In this document: in pieces, positions 35,293 to 44,520 of the stretch
Position numbering within the stretch: the stretch's first letter is position 1
Layout of the letters: each line of letters starts with the position of its first letter
Assembly: GCF_003182155.1 (NCBI RefSeq)
Contig: NZ_QGTG01000011.1
Span: 152,368-216,367, forward strand
Origin: Chitinophaga sp. S165
GTDB lineage: Bacteria > Bacteroidota > Bacteroidia > Chitinophagales > Chitinophagaceae
Direction of reading: 5' to 3'
DNA length: 64,000 nt
Made by a program: the position numbers and the translations under genes
The notes under the pieces: generated by a model
The model's database searches: none
What the model was told of the DNA's origin: nothing
Seen by the model: the letters and a program-made list of their open reading frames with translations, nothing else

Positions 35293-36819
35293 TCATTTTC
35301 CTATCGGAAATATCGGATACAGCAATTTTGAGTTGCTGATAAAGGCAATGCGTTTGCTGTCGGGCGACCATGAAGGCGTATTGATCGTGCCTTGTCCGCC
35401 ATACAGGTATGCGATCACTTTGGAGGGGCCACCACTGGCAGGCATCAACCGTAAATAAACCCTTTTATAGAAAGGATGGTCGGAAGGTTCAACTTCTTCT
35501 TTCAGGAATGTCAGGAATACGATCCATTTGCCATCGGGAGAAATATGCGGGAACCAGTTATTGAACTGGTCATTGGTGATCTGTGTCTGTTCTGAACCAT
35601 CTGCTTTCATCCGCCAGATCTGCATCAATCCACTACGCACAGAATTGAAGTAAATGTACTTTCCGTCGGGTGTATATTCAGGGCCATCGTCCAGTCCGGG
35701 GGCAGTGGTTAAGCGTACTTCTTCACCACCGGCAGCGGGAACACGGTAAATATCAAAATCGTTATTACGTTGCCCTGTGAACACGAGATATTTACCATCG
35801 GGCGACCAGCCATGTATGTAGGAAGGACCGATCTTATTGATGCGGGTAGGATCGCCACCGGTACGCGGTACGACGTAACCTACAGAGGCGCCTTTTTCTC
35901 CGTCGCCACTACTGATTGCCAGCATTTTTCCATCGAAGGACAATACGTGATCGTTGTTGTTGCGTTTAGCGATACCGGTATTGATGAGGGAGGGTGTTTG
36001 CTTCGCGAGGTCAAACTGGTAGAGCAGTCCGTCGGCATTATAGATCAGTGATTTGCCATCGGTGTTCCAGTTAGGCGCCTGTATGGAACCGGGTGTCTGG
36101 TAAACAATTGTACTGTTCAGCGTATTGATATCCAGTAACTCCAGCAGGCTGCCAATATACTGCCGGTAGGCTACCAGTGTATCCGGCGCAGGTACTGCGA
36201 TGCGTACATTACTGAATACGGCTTTTTCAACAACATCTGCGTTGTGTGAGCAAACGAAGAGACCTGCATATACTTCATCTCCGAGTGAGAGGTTATCGAG
36301 TTTTTCGCTGATGAATGTTTGACCGTCTTTTGCTACAGAAAGCGTAAAGGTGTTGCCTTTGCGCTCCAGTTGTACAACATCGGCGGCGGTGAGGGACGAC
36401 TTTATTTCTTCGGTCACAGCGCCGGGTGTTTTCCTGTATTGCAGGGATGTCAGGCCGTCGCCGTGCACAACACCATTCACATGGGTGGCGTTGGTGTCCA
36501 GCGAGCTGCGTATCATCAGTCCCCATTTGCGATGTAATTCTGTGCCCTTACCGAGGAAACGGGCATTAGTGCGAAGGATGAAATCGCCCTTCATCTTTTT
36601 CCAAACGAAGTGGAACTCATCACTGCCGAACCACATGTTATTACCCGCGCCACTAACAGTATATTGTTGTGTTTTCGGATCGTATCGTAAACTGCCGGTG
36701 TGTTTTACTTTTCCGACGTCTGTTTGTCCGTCGAAAATGCCGAGGTGCTGTGCGGAGAGGCCTGCGGCCTGGCTAACTGCCAAGATGAAAATGGTTAATG
36801 AGCGTAATATCTTACCCAT
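35293..36819 (-). CDS. Secreted TolB-like propeller protein with N-terminal lectin-like domain
   Basis: The ATG at 36819 gives a Sec signal (MGKILRSLTIFILAVSQAAGLSAQ) for 508 residues. Residues of about 25-215 form a concanavalin-like domain of the DUF1349 type: GSDEFHFVWKKMKGDFILRTNARF, HRKWGLMIRSSLD, DVVQLERKGNTFTLSVAKDG. Residues of about 240-505 hold five or six PD40/WD40-like TolB repeats (APNWNTDGKSLIYNADG, HGWSPDGKYLVFTGQRNNDFDIY, PEYTPDGKYIYFNSVRSGLMQIW, PHISPDGKWIVFL, PSWSPDSKRIAFIS). It is predicted to be periplasmic or secreted. Polysaccharide or protein binding is likely, but no enzyme motif is seen. Confidence 0.88.
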   Translation of the reverse strand: MGKILRSLTIFILAVSQAAGLSAQHLGIFDGQTDVGKVKHTGSLRYDPKTQQYTVSGAGNNMWFGSDEFHFVWKKMKGDFILRTNARFLGKGTELHRKWGLMIRSSLDTNATHVNGVVHGDGLTSLQYRKTPGAVTEEIKSSLTAADVVQLERKGNTFTLSVAKDGQTFISEKLDNLSLGDEVYAGLFVCSHNADVVEKAVFSNVRIAVPAPDTLVAYRQYIGSLLELLDINTLNSTIVYQTPGSIQAPNWNTDGKSLIYNADGLLYQFDLAKQTPSLINTGIAKRNNNDHVLSFDGKMLAISSGDGEKGASVGYVVPRTGGDPTRINKIGPSYIHGWSPDGKYLVFTGQRNNDFDIYRVPAAGGEEVRLTTAPGLDDGPEYTPDGKYIYFNSVRSGLMQIWRMKADGSEQTQITNDQFNNWFPHISPDGKWIVFLTFLKEEVEPSDHPFYKRVYLRLMPASGGPSKVIAYLYGGQGTINTPSWSPDSKRIAFISNSKLLYPIFPIGK

Positions 36820-36942
36820 AAGTAAATAGTATAACGTGATCAACTAAGGCAAGGGTGCCGTGGAATCTGATCTAATTTACAGATTTCTGTCAGTAGCTAT
36901 TGCTATTAATTTACATAGTAGGTATTTATTACGTCACCTGGT

Positions 36943-37872
36943 TTAGTCGCCTCTTTCAACGGGTGTGACGCGCAGTTCGTGCTTTTCGTTGTTGCGGATC
37001 ACGTTGATATACTGGAACTGGCCTATTTTATCGGCGGTCATCATTTTAAAGAACTGGTCGGCCGTTTCCACCGGCTGGTCATTGAACTGGTAGATAATGT
37101 CGCCGCTTAAGATGCCGGCTTTGGCAGCTGGGCTGCTACGTTCAACCGTAGAGATGAACAGTGCCTGTTTGTTCTTGAGTTGGTGAATAGTACGTAATCT
37201 GGGTACGAGATCGATCTGCTGCATGGCAACGCCGATGTAGGCCCTTTTCACTTTACCGAAACGGATCAGCTGGTTGGCGATGGCTTTGGCCGTGTTAATG
37301 CTGATAGCAAAACAGAGTCCCTGTGCGCCTCTGATCACTGCGGTATTTACACCAATGACCTCTCCGTTGCTATTAATGAGCGGGCCGCCGGAATTGCCGG
37401 GATTGAGAGCGGCGTCTGTCTGTATCATGGAGTCCATCATCATTCCGTCCTGTCCCTGCAATGATCTGCCCAGGGCGCTGATCACGCCTGCGGTAACGGT
37501 GTGCTGGAAGCCCAGCGGGTTACCTATGGCAATGGCCATCTGGCCGATCTTCAGTTCGTCGGAATCGCCCAGTTTTACGGTGGTGAACTCCCTGGCGTCG
37601 ATCTTCAGGATGGCCAGGTCGGTAGACGGGTCCTGGCCGGCCAGGGTAGCCGGATATATGCGGCCATCCTGCAACATTACTTTGAGGCTGGTAGCGCCAT
37701 TAACTACGTGACTGTTTGTGAACAGGTATCCGTCGGAGGAGAACAGGAAACCGGAACCAGATCCGGAGGCGACTTCCTGATTGCCATTTGTGTTAGCTCT
37801 TTCTATTTTGACAACTGCCGGACTTACTTTTTCAACAGCGTCAATGATGAGTTGAGAATATGCGTCCATCAT
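36943..37872 (-). CDS. HtrA/DegP-like S1C serine protease with PDZ domain, no signal peptide
   Basis: The open frame extends to 37905, but an ATG at 37872 (or the adjacent one at 37869) starts MMDAYSQLIIDAVEKVSPAVVKIE. The trypsin-like triad is visible: His in LFTNSHVVNG (about residue 60), Asp in DPSTDLAILK (about residue 89), Ser in ALNPGNSGGPLINSNGEVIG (about residue 159). A single PDZ domain occupies about 215-305 (AKAGILSGDIIYQFNDQPV). At about 309 residues it has the one-PDZ DegS/HtrA size. The N-terminus has no hydrophobic signal, unlike envelope HtrA proteins, so it may act in the cytoplasm or be exported by another route. Confidence 0.9.
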   Translation of the reverse strand: MMDAYSQLIIDAVEKVSPAVVKIERANTNGNQEVASGSGSGFLFSSDGYLFTNSHVVNGATSLKVMLQDGRIYPATLAGQDPSTDLAILKIDAREFTTVKLGDSDELKIGQMAIAIGNPLGFQHTVTAGVISALGRSLQGQDGMMMDSMIQTDAALNPGNSGGPLINSNGEVIGVNTAVIRGAQGLCFAISINTAKAIANQLIRFGKVKRAYIGVAMQQIDLVPRLRTIHQLKNKQALFISTVERSSPAAKAGILSGDIIYQFNDQPVETADQFFKMMTADKIGQFQYINVIRNNEKHELRVTPVERGD

Positions 37873-38259
37873 TTTAAATTGTATCGATTTTTTTAGATGG
37901 ATCAAATATCTTACCTCTTGTAAATCTGGACAGACTGGCAGGAGGAGGTGATATACGGGAGCAGCATTCTGTCAGAAAAGGAGAGGGGCTGTCATTTAGG
38001 CTAATATAGGCCGATGATTTAAGGGTATTTTAAGCCTTATTGGTGCGTTTAGATTATTTTTGTAGCCGTAATGCGTTGTCGGGAATGTTTGCTCAAAAAT
38101 CGGCTTATTAGGCCCTGTTTTGTTGTTTCTCTACCAGGCTTCCTCCTAATTAGCTTACAGCTCCTACTTTGAGGCTGTCTCAAAAATATTGAGTAGCCTC
38201 TTTTATTCGGGTATCTGATGGGATCTGGTAGTCATTTAAGCGATCCAGAGAACGTTCGT
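37873..38259. other. Intergenic region left of the genomic island
   Basis: No gene is seen in these 387 bp. A stem-loop lies at 38171-38204: GAGGCTGTCTCAA pairs with TTGAGTAGCCTC and TTTT follows. Its arm starts GAGGCTGTCTC, which resembles the ends of some transposable elements, but no transposase or partner inverted repeat is seen. The region ends at the recombinase stop codon. Confidence 0.4.
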
Positions 38260-39834
38260 TTATTTTTGATACATCCTCTGGTTCGAGTATCTACCGCTAC
38301 TGGGCACACTAGTGGAAAGGTCGGAGAAATCTCCGACCTTTCTTTTTTTCTCTTCTTCTGAGCCCGCTCTGGGCCTGCTTATCAGCTCAAGGATTACGTT
38401 CGGTTCCGTGGTTCGATATTTGTTTTCCGAAAAAATCAGCTTTTCAGCGAAGATCGAACCAATGATTTGTTTTTTGCCGATTGGGGAAGCTGCGATGTAG
38501 CGATTGGCAATGTTTCTTATTATCTCGCCCCCTTGGGACAGGTATTCCTGGTGTTCATCTGCGACAGACAACAGCTTGGTTTTCTTCTTTTCTAGTCCTT
38601 CTATCTTTTTTAAAAGGTCTGTCTTCATCTCCTTGAATTCTTCCGCAGTGAATTCTTCGTCTAATCTCATAGATCTAGCATTTTGTATCCTTAAGGATAG
38701 CTTATCTATTTCGGATTGTATTTCCTTTAGCTCCTTTTCCTTGCCTTGTTTGTCGTTCTTTAATGAATTACTGATAAGTTGGCAGTAATAATCAATTATT
38801 GGTGCATTGATAGCTATCTCGCTTAATTGCCTTACAAATGCCTCGTTGGCTGTATCTGCCCGGAAACGCTCTTTACATTGCTTGACTGACTGACAATGAT
38901 AATAGTAATAAATTCCCCCGTTGCCCCTAGAACCGCTTCCACTTATCTGCCTTCCACAACGTGGACAGATTAGAAAACCTCTAAGTGGCAAATGCTCGTC
39001 GATTTCTGTAAAAGAGTTCACCCTGATACTACGTTTCCTGCCTTTCAAGACATCCTGAACGTCGTCAAACAAACTCTCAGGGACAATAGCCTGATGAATA
39101 CCCTTTACACAATGAGCAGGTTCATTTTTATAAGCAGCCAGGAATACCTTCCCGCAATAGACTGGATTACGGACTAAGCTCCAAAACTGGCTACGCCCAA
39201 CTTTTAGGCCTTTCCTATTAACCATTCGGCGAAGGGTATCTATATCCCATATACCTCTGGACAACTCTTCAAACGCCCAGCGGACTATTTCAGCTTTTTC
39301 ATTAGGTATAAGGAAAGGCTTATTCTGAGCATCACGTCCGTTTTTGTAGCCAATAGGGGCAATCCCTAGGTATCTCCCCTCTTTCTTAGCTCGTCGCATA
39401 CCATGAAGCGTATTTAACGCTCGCCGGTCATTTTCTACCTCCGGCGTAGTAAGATAGATGGCCAGCATGATCTTGCTCTCTGGTATATCCATGTCCAAAG
39501 GCTGTTCGATAGACTGAGGCTCTACGGATAGCCTTTTCAGTTTGCCTATCATTTCATAGGCAGCTGCGACATTTCGGGAGAAACGATCCCATTTGGAAAA
39601 TAGGATTAAGTCAACAATACCTTTATTCTTACTGATTACATGCAGCATCTTTTGGAACTCCGGCCTGTCAAATGTTTTGGCAGAATGGTCTTCCCGGTAA
39701 ACACCAACTACCTGAATATTCTCTTTTTCACAATAGCGCATCAATACGTCTTCCTGATGGGCTAGACTATAACCGTCAGCTTGCTCGTCTGTGCTGACTC
39801 TTGGATATAGAAATGCTTTTCTTTGAGTAATCAT
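38260..39834 (-). CDS. Large serine recombinase (island integrase)
   Basis: This 524-residue protein has an N-terminal resolvase domain (AFLYPRVSTDEQADGYSLAHQ, catalytic Ser in the RVST motif) with FSKWDRFSRN. It then has a recombinase domain (LGIAPIGYKNGRDAQNKPFLI ... WSLVRNPVYCGKVFLA), a zinc beta-ribbon (FLICPRCGRQISGSGSRGNGGIYYYYHCQ) and a coiled coil (about residues 375-440). It would catalyse site-specific insertion and excision of the element. The 3' end runs through the repeated core CCGCTACTGGGCAC: the codons for VPSSG are the core itself (read GTGCCCAGTAGCGG), and the final ten residues come from flanking sequence. So the C-terminus is set by the insertion site. Start 39834 overlaps the upstream small gene. 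Confidence 0.92.
   Translation of the reverse strand: MITQRKAFLYPRVSTDEQADGYSLAHQEDVLMRYCEKENIQVVGVYREDHSAKTFDRPEFQKMLHVISKNKGIVDLILFSKWDRFSRNVAAAYEMIGKLKRLSVEPQSIEQPLDMDIPESKIMLAIYLTTPEVENDRRALNTLHGMRRAKKEGRYLGIAPIGYKNGRDAQNKPFLIPNEKAEIVRWAFEELSRGIWDIDTLRRMVNRKGLKVGRSQFWSLVRNPVYCGKVFLAAYKNEPAHCVKGIHQAIVPESLFDDVQDVLKGRKRSIRVNSFTEIDEHLPLRGFLICPRCGRQISGSGSRGNGGIYYYYHCQSVKQCKERFRADTANEAFVRQLSEIAINAPIIDYYCQLISNSLKNDKQGKEKELKEIQSEIDKLSLRIQNARSMRLDEEFTAEEFKEMKTDLLKKIEGLEKKKTKLLSVADEHQEYLSQGGEIIRNIANRYIAASPIGKKQIIGSIFAEKLIFSENKYRTTEPNVILELISRPRAGSEEEKKRKVGDFSDLSTSVPSSGRYSNQRMYQK
38280..38307 (+). repeat. Island attachment-type repeat, copy A (left end)
   Basis: GGTTCG (38280-38285), eight variable bases, then CCGCTACTGGGCAC (38294-38307). 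The identical two-part pattern recurs at 57503-57530 and 59775-59802 in the same orientation. Homology with copy C continues rightward over about 75 bp (GGAAAGGTCGGAGA and a GCTCTG-GC motif), consistent with both being recombinase 3' ends. Most likely this is attL of the element. Confidence 0.75.
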
Positions 39835-40042
39835 TGTTATAATCCTTAATATGAATGACTTGTGTGTTTGTCTTTATTAGCTCTTCATAGATATTCAAAT
39901 CAATAGCAGCCAAACGATAAAGGAAGTCTATGATTACGGAAACTTCCTCGTCTGTATAGCCATATTGATCGGCCTGGACTATTCGCTTCGATTCTTCCAT
40001 TGAGGGTTTAGGAGGCAATTGATGTTGGACGTCATGCTTCAT
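39776..40042 (-). CDS. Small protein overlapping the recombinase start
   Basis: The frame is open to a TTG at 40123, but the first ATG is at 40042 (MKHDVQHQLPPKPSMEESKRIVQ), giving 88 residues. Its 3' end overlaps the recombinase start by 59 bp, which suggests translational coupling. It holds an acidic helical block (TDEEVSVIIDFLYRLAAIDLNIYEEL) and a basic tail (KSQHRRAS). I recognise no fold; a small accessory protein of the recombinase, such as a directionality or regulatory partner, is a plausible inference. Confidence 0.6.
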   Translation of the reverse strand: MKHDVQHQLPPKPSMEESKRIVQADQYGYTDEEVSVIIDFLYRLAAIDLNIYEELIKTNTQVIHIKDYNNDYSKKSISISKSQHRRAS

Positions 40043-40494
40043 ATGCTTATGATAAGCAGGCAATGTATAAACATCTACAAACTTGCTATCCCACTTTTGC
40101 GCGGAAATGTCCAGATTGTCCAAAAGAAGTTAAAATTTATCCGAATTAAGTGTTTCCGGATGATGTTATTCGTAAAGTAACTGTAATGCATCCGTATAAT
40201 TCCGTATGTTTGATCTGTCAACTAATAACAGGATTAAAAAATCCGGCTGTAAACTAAAGTCCGGATTACCAAAATCTGGTGTAAACTAAAACCAGGATTA
40301 TCTCACCAAGGTGTAAACCTATTTCCGGACGAGACAAAGTTTATTTGCTCACCATTTGATTTCTATTTGATTCCCATTTGAAATCTATTTGATTTCAGTC
40401 AAGAACCGATTAAAAGCGTACAAATTTGGGTTAACAAACATCTGACTTACACTGCTTTGCTTATCGATGGAACTCTAAAAACAACTGAAAGGAA
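40043..40494. other. Intergenic region with the first 32-bp repeat array
   Basis: No gene. The stretch holds four units of a 32-bp tandem repeat at 40215-40342. From about 40350 there is a run of related ATTTGATTTC-like motifs (three or four copies between 40353 and 40398). Confidence 0.5.
40215..40342 (+). repeat. Array of four 32-bp tandem repeats (array 1)
   Basis: Units start at 40215, 40247, 40279 and 40311, exactly 32 bp apart. Each begins with a YTGTAAAC or close variant (the first is CTGTCAAC) and the first three continue as ACTAA...C-GGATTA. The last unit differs after AAAC (CTATTTCCGG). The same three last units recur in the same order at 45112-45207. The first 20-22 bases of each unit are conserved and the rest vary, so these look like protein-binding iterons or the multi-repeat end of a transposon. 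Confidence 0.7.
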
Positions 40495-41826
40495 TCACTG
40501 TTGCCAAAAAGAAATAAAAGAATGCTCTTGACCTTGATGCAACATATATGATAATCGTTGAAAACTGCGTGGATACTTATTTTTAATCAAACGGAGTAAA
40601 TCGGATACAACCTCTTTTACAACTTTACCACTGCCATTGATCCGAGGAAGTATTTTCATCAAAAAAATTTCATCCAGACATTTATAAATAGCCTCTTCAT
40701 TATATTGATTCTTATATAATCGAGAATTATGAGCACAATAGATAAGGGCTGCATCGCGAATACGATACCCAAATCTGAAAGGTGATTTGGTAAGTATTTT
40801 ATCTATTGCTTGAAGTTCGGATATAATTAAATCCCCGTTTTTCTGAGACAATTCATAAGCTTCCTTGCCATATAATAATCTCCCCGAAATCGCGTCAAGA
40901 GATATTGGAGTTATTGGAAAGTTAAAATCTGCATCATCTGATTTTATTCCGCTATAGAAATCTATTTCGGTCAATTCCAATACTGAAATTCTATCTAACA
41001 CCTTCATACTAAGCGTATGACCGCTTTCATCCATGTTGGCGGTTCCGATGACAATTAAATTAGGAGGCAATGTTATGCCATTGGTTAAAAATCTATTTCG
41101 CAGACCATCATCGAATTTGAGCCCAAACCTTGCCCATATATCGCGATCCCTTTCAGCATAAAACTTTAATTTTTCTCCACTTATAAACGCGTCTGATACT
41201 AACTCGCCATTTATCCATCGACGTGTTTCAAGAATTGATAAAAAGTCAGCGAAGTATTGTTCGACTTTAGCCAGGTTCATTTCATCTAGGCATAATACGA
41301 ATGGTGTATCAATGTGCCTCCAAGCTTTTATTATAAATTCCATAAACGTAGTAAAATAATAAATTCCTCTCATGCTAAACCAACCAATTATTTCGTCATT
41401 AGCGCACCATTCAGGTTGAACTGATATCATTAGGAAATTACCTGCCTTACCAGCCTCTTGAAGCTTTTTCGGACATGTCTGATATGCTAAGATTCTTGCA
41501 AACCGGGATTTTCCCGTGCCACACATTCCGGTCATGATTATGAAGGGCTTTGTCTTTATGGCCATCAATGCTTGGCGGTATGGATGATTGAAATCAACGT
41601 CATTGGGAAATGTAGAACTTAAAGTAATCCCAGACTTTAGCCCTTTTTTGGCACTGCGCCTTTTCTTAACGATCTTGCTATTAGCAATGCTCTCATCAAT
41701 ATCACCAATCTTTCCTTCTGGAGATTGCTTATCCAATCCCAAGATTTCATCTTCAGTTCTATAAGCCCTATATCTACGTTCCTTTAAACTTTTTATAGCA
41801 GGCTTGTTAGATATTATATTTCTCAT
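40495..41826 (-). CDS. McrB-like AAA+ ATPase
   Basis: The ATG at 41826 is chosen over the upstream TTG at 41862; the protein is 443 residues. It has Walker A MTGMCGTGKSRFARIL (about residues 100-115), Walker B FVLCLDEMNLAKVEQYFADFLS (about 180-205) and the McrB-type sensor region VIGTANMDESGHTLSMKVLDRISVLEL (about 265-290). These three match the GTPase/ATPase module of McrB and related AAA_5 proteins. The N-terminal 85 residues are basic and lack a recognised DNA-binding domain. No mcrC-like nuclease gene is adjacent, so this is not a standard McrBC. It may energise another effector of the island. Confidence 0.8.
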   Translation of the reverse strand: MRNIISNKPAIKSLKERRYRAYRTEDEILGLDKQSPEGKIGDIDESIANSKIVKKRRSAKKGLKSGITLSSTFPNDVDFNHPYRQALMAIKTKPFIIMTGMCGTGKSRFARILAYQTCPKKLQEAGKAGNFLMISVQPEWCANDEIIGWFSMRGIYYFTTFMEFIIKAWRHIDTPFVLCLDEMNLAKVEQYFADFLSILETRRWINGELVSDAFISGEKLKFYAERDRDIWARFGLKFDDGLRNRFLTNGITLPPNLIVIGTANMDESGHTLSMKVLDRISVLELTEIDFYSGIKSDDADFNFPITPISLDAISGRLLYGKEAYELSQKNGDLIISELQAIDKILTKSPFRFGYRIRDAALIYCAHNSRLYKNQYNEEAIYKCLDEIFLMKILPRINGSGKVVKEVVSDLLRLIKNKYPRSFQRLSYMLHQGQEHSFISFWQQ

Positions 41827-42030
41827 GGTATCATTAATTTGTGATAAATATGATTTTACCAAACGAATGCTTTATTGAGGGATCATAACCTGCCATAGAA
41901 AGCCACATGTTACCAAATTCAAGCAGAGGCCGTTAGTTAATCTCTTCGTTTTCTTTAAACATGGATTTTTGACCAGTTGGGGATTTACTAGGTATTTATA
42001 ACGTTGGCATAGGTTATGAATCTCCAGGAG

Positions 42031-42309
42031 TTACTTTTTTCTGTACTTCTCACAATATTCCCAAAAACTTGCGTACACCTCATCAAGAACAGCAATGATC
42101 TTTTCTTTTTCTGCATTGCTTAAGTTCGGCATCATTGTATCGCCGCCAGGCTTTAAAATGTTACGCATCTTGCGATAAAATGTAGGGATGCTCCAAGAAC
42201 ATTCCTCACATACACGCTCCCGAAAATAAATCGGTAAATTAATCATCCTTGAATGCACATCCTGTAATAAATTGATTGGTAATACCTGCAATGGCTTCGA
42301 TTTTTTCAT
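42031..42309 (-). CDS. Small hypothetical protein
   Basis: A 92-residue protein, basic at the ends, with YFRERVCEECSWSIPTFYRKMRNI in the middle, which could hold a short helix-turn-helix (the W-S-I-P-T-F-Y-R pattern) but is not a known family. It is AT-rich like its neighbours and lies between the McrB-like ATPase and the histidine kinase in the same direction. I do not recognise its function. Confidence 0.55.
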   Translation of the reverse strand: MKKSKPLQVLPINLLQDVHSRMINLPIYFRERVCEECSWSIPTFYRKMRNILKPGGDTMMPNLSNAEKEKIIAVLDEVYASFWEYCEKYRKK

Positions 42310-42416
42310 TTTATGAAATTTTTATTTAACGATTAAAAATTTGTAAAAGCATAAACACAAAAAATGACAATAAACAGCCGCTCTTTGAGGCTTCCATGCT
42401 TTAGAAAATCTTTGAC

Positions 42417-43385
42417 TTATCCTAGATTATTGAATTTTTCGCATGGGATGCTTACTGTAAAACTTGTAACCCCTTTATTGCTTGTGACCTTTATATTCCC
42501 ACCAAGTATTTCAGTATATACTTGACACAAATACAATCCCACTCCATCCCCGGCACCACCCGGCCTTACCTTATAAAATAACTTTAAAATATGCTCAAGT
42601 TCCTCAGACGGAATTGTGTGGCCGAAACTGATAACTGAGAAAGTTATGTAATCGGCGAAATCAGTAACCACTAATTGAACATCCGTTCCTCGGCTATATT
42701 TATAAGCATTGCTTAAAAGGTTTTGAATTATTTGCCTGAGTTTTATTTTATCAGAGATTATAGATTTATGCTGTAATTCACTATGTTCGATAAGAAGTTT
42801 TCTATTCAGGGTTTCATTCATAAGATGATAAGGTGCTGTGCAATCATCTAAAAAATCAGCTACTTTAAATGACTCTTTAACAGCTCTCAATGAGAAATCT
42901 TCCTCTTTGAAGCGTACGGTTGTAACCATATTAGACAATACCTGATTACTATTAAAAAGAATGGCTTTAAGGGAAGTTAGATAATATGCAAAGTCAGTTT
43001 GACATAGAATTAATTTATCCATTTTATCAACAAGGGCTTCAATGGCAATTGAAGCACCCGCAAGTTGAGTTTTTATTTCATGTGCAAATAGCCCAAGAAA
43101 CCTCTCTGTTGATATTTCTTCCATCGTTTTGCGCTCAGTAAGTATAAATGAAGCTTCGATCAGCCGTCGATATTCTGTATCCACCAATTCATGGCAAAGC
43201 CGATTACTTTCGTACCCCGATCTGGAAATTGCTTCCAGAACACGATCAAGTCTATGAGTTTCTGTTCTTAGATTGGAATTATTGCAGAATGAATAAAATA
43301 CGTCCATCGGATTTACCATTTCTTCATCTGACAAACAGAACGGAAATTTGATTTTTTGAGTTAACCTTTGATTGTTGTTATTCAT
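42417..43385 (-). CDS. Orphan sensor histidine kinase
   Basis: Start at ATG 43385 (MNNNNQRLTQK), 322 residues; the longer frame to 43451 is less likely. The dimerisation/phosphoacceptor motif is FLGLFAHEIKTQLAGASIAIEALV (His about residue 119). The ATP-binding domain has the N-box RQIIQNLLSNAYKYS and the G2 box GDGVGLYLCQVYTEILGGNIKV. No transmembrane segment or recognised sensor domain is seen in the N-terminal 110 residues, so it is likely cytoplasmic. No response-regulator gene is adjacent. It is carried on the mobile island. Confidence 0.85.
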   Translation of the reverse strand: MNNNNQRLTQKIKFPFCLSDEEMVNPMDVFYSFCNNSNLRTETHRLDRVLEAISRSGYESNRLCHELVDTEYRRLIEASFILTERKTMEEISTERFLGLFAHEIKTQLAGASIAIEALVDKMDKLILCQTDFAYYLTSLKAILFNSNQVLSNMVTTVRFKEEDFSLRAVKESFKVADFLDDCTAPYHLMNETLNRKLLIEHSELQHKSIISDKIKLRQIIQNLLSNAYKYSRGTDVQLVVTDFADYITFSVISFGHTIPSEELEHILKLFYKVRPGGAGDGVGLYLCQVYTEILGGNIKVTSNKGVTSFTVSIPCEKFNNLG

Positions 43386-44112
43386 AAATGATGATTGATA
43401 TAAGCTGATATAAATAGGACAATTAGAGACTATGGAAAGAAGTTTCCACATGCCGTTTCATTCGAATAAACCCAAATACATGATTCTACCAATAATTAAT
43501 CTTACCGACAATAGTCATTTACGGAACTCCAAATTAGATTTTAAATAATCTGGATTGACGGTGGTCAAATTGCTTGGCGACCAAGCATAAGGAGGTGCCA
43601 GGGAATTTGAGTTGCCCTATTTGATGCTGCTATAAATAAGGAGTGAGGTCAGATAGAGTAAGAAGGTTTCATGCAATACTCAGCAGAGGAAGCATTAATG
43701 GTACGGGAAATAATAAGGGCTGGAACCCACCCGCATTGTCTATCTGGCTCTGACAAAGCCAACTACCTTTCGGTAGTCAAGCACAATACGTAAGTAGGCC
43801 CAACCCTTTTTATCTGGATTGGGCGCCTTAACTTACACTCGTGCTTTAAACTGTCAGATTCGATAGACGAGATTCGTTAAACGCTTACCTTCATATCTTA
43901 AGTAGCGCAAAATAATGATTTCTTACAAAAAAGTCAACTCATTATCTATAGCTATATACAAGTACGATTATTATGTAAGCAATTTAATAAAAAACATGTA
44001 CAATCCAAATAAATAAATAAACAATCTGTATATAATAATATCTATATTGTATATTAATATATTGACATTCAAAGTGTTTCGTCATTTTTGCTTTAACTGA
44101 ATATTTCTTTAA
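43386..44112. other. Long intergenic region with clustered stem-loops
   Basis: These 727 bp hold no convincing ORF. Between 43650 and 43777 several helices can form. CAGATAGA (43650-43657) pairs with TCTATCTG (43739-43746). TGGCT pairs with AGCCA (about 43745-43761). ACTACC-tttc-GGTAGT forms at 43762-43777. CCCAACCC faces GGATTGGGC near 43800-43827. A structured non-coding RNA or a long leader is possible. The stretch from 43900 is very AT-rich and probably contains the promoter for the gene at 44113. Confidence 0.4.
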
Positions 44113-44520
44113 ATGGCGAAGAAAACTAAAATATCACCTGTAGATGATCCGAAGAAAGCACGTGGTCGTAAAACAAAGAGTATTGAGGAATTAAAACAGG
44201 ATATTGCATCGAAGCGTCTTTCTATCAAAACACTCATTGAAACAGGTAAATTAACCAGGCTACGCGAGTTAGAGCCGTTGTTTTCAAAGGCTATGGCCGA
44301 TGAAATGGGGGTTAATCACACTAGATTTTCAAGCAAGTTTAGGAGTCCTGTGGATTTTGGTGTTAAGGAGGTTTATCGATTTGCTCTATATATAGAAACT
44401 GACCCACAATTGTTTTTTAAGCACATAGGAAAAGAGGTGGCTATTAGTAATGAACTTCTTTTAAAATTGAAGAAGTTCAAAAATGTCGAAGATATGAAGC
44501 AATATACTTCTAAGAGCTAG
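44113..44520 (+). CDS. Small hypothetical protein, possibly DNA-binding
   Basis: A 135-residue basic protein (MAKKTKISPVDDPKKARGRK ...). The centre (RELEPLFSKAMADEMGVNHTRFSSKFRSPVDFGVKEVYRFALYIETDPQLFF) has the spacing of a helix-turn-helix similar to lambda-repressor-like regulators (ADEMGVNHTRFSSKF, then a helix), but the match is weak. The gene is AT-rich and opposite in direction to the histidine kinase. A small regulator is the best guess. Confidence 0.6.
   Translation: MAKKTKISPVDDPKKARGRKTKSIEELKQDIASKRLSIKTLIETGKLTRLRELEPLFSKAMADEMGVNHTRFSSKFRSPVDFGVKEVYRFALYIETDPQLFFKHIGKEVAISNELLLKLKKFKNVEDMKQYTSKS

Noticed and set aside
38171..38204. GAGGCTGTCTC stem-loop considered as an insertion-sequence end
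   Set aside because: There is no transposase, no partner terminal repeat and no target duplication visible; it may be only a terminator.
38280..38307. Considered as the 3' end of a tRNA gene (GGTTCGA T-loop look-alike)
   Set aside because: The bases on either side of GTTCGAG do not pair as a T-stem and no tRNA body precedes any of the three copies.
40215..40342. Considered as a CRISPR array
   Set aside because: Units are tandem 32-bp copies with no unique spacers of constant length between conserved repeats, and there are no cas genes nearby.
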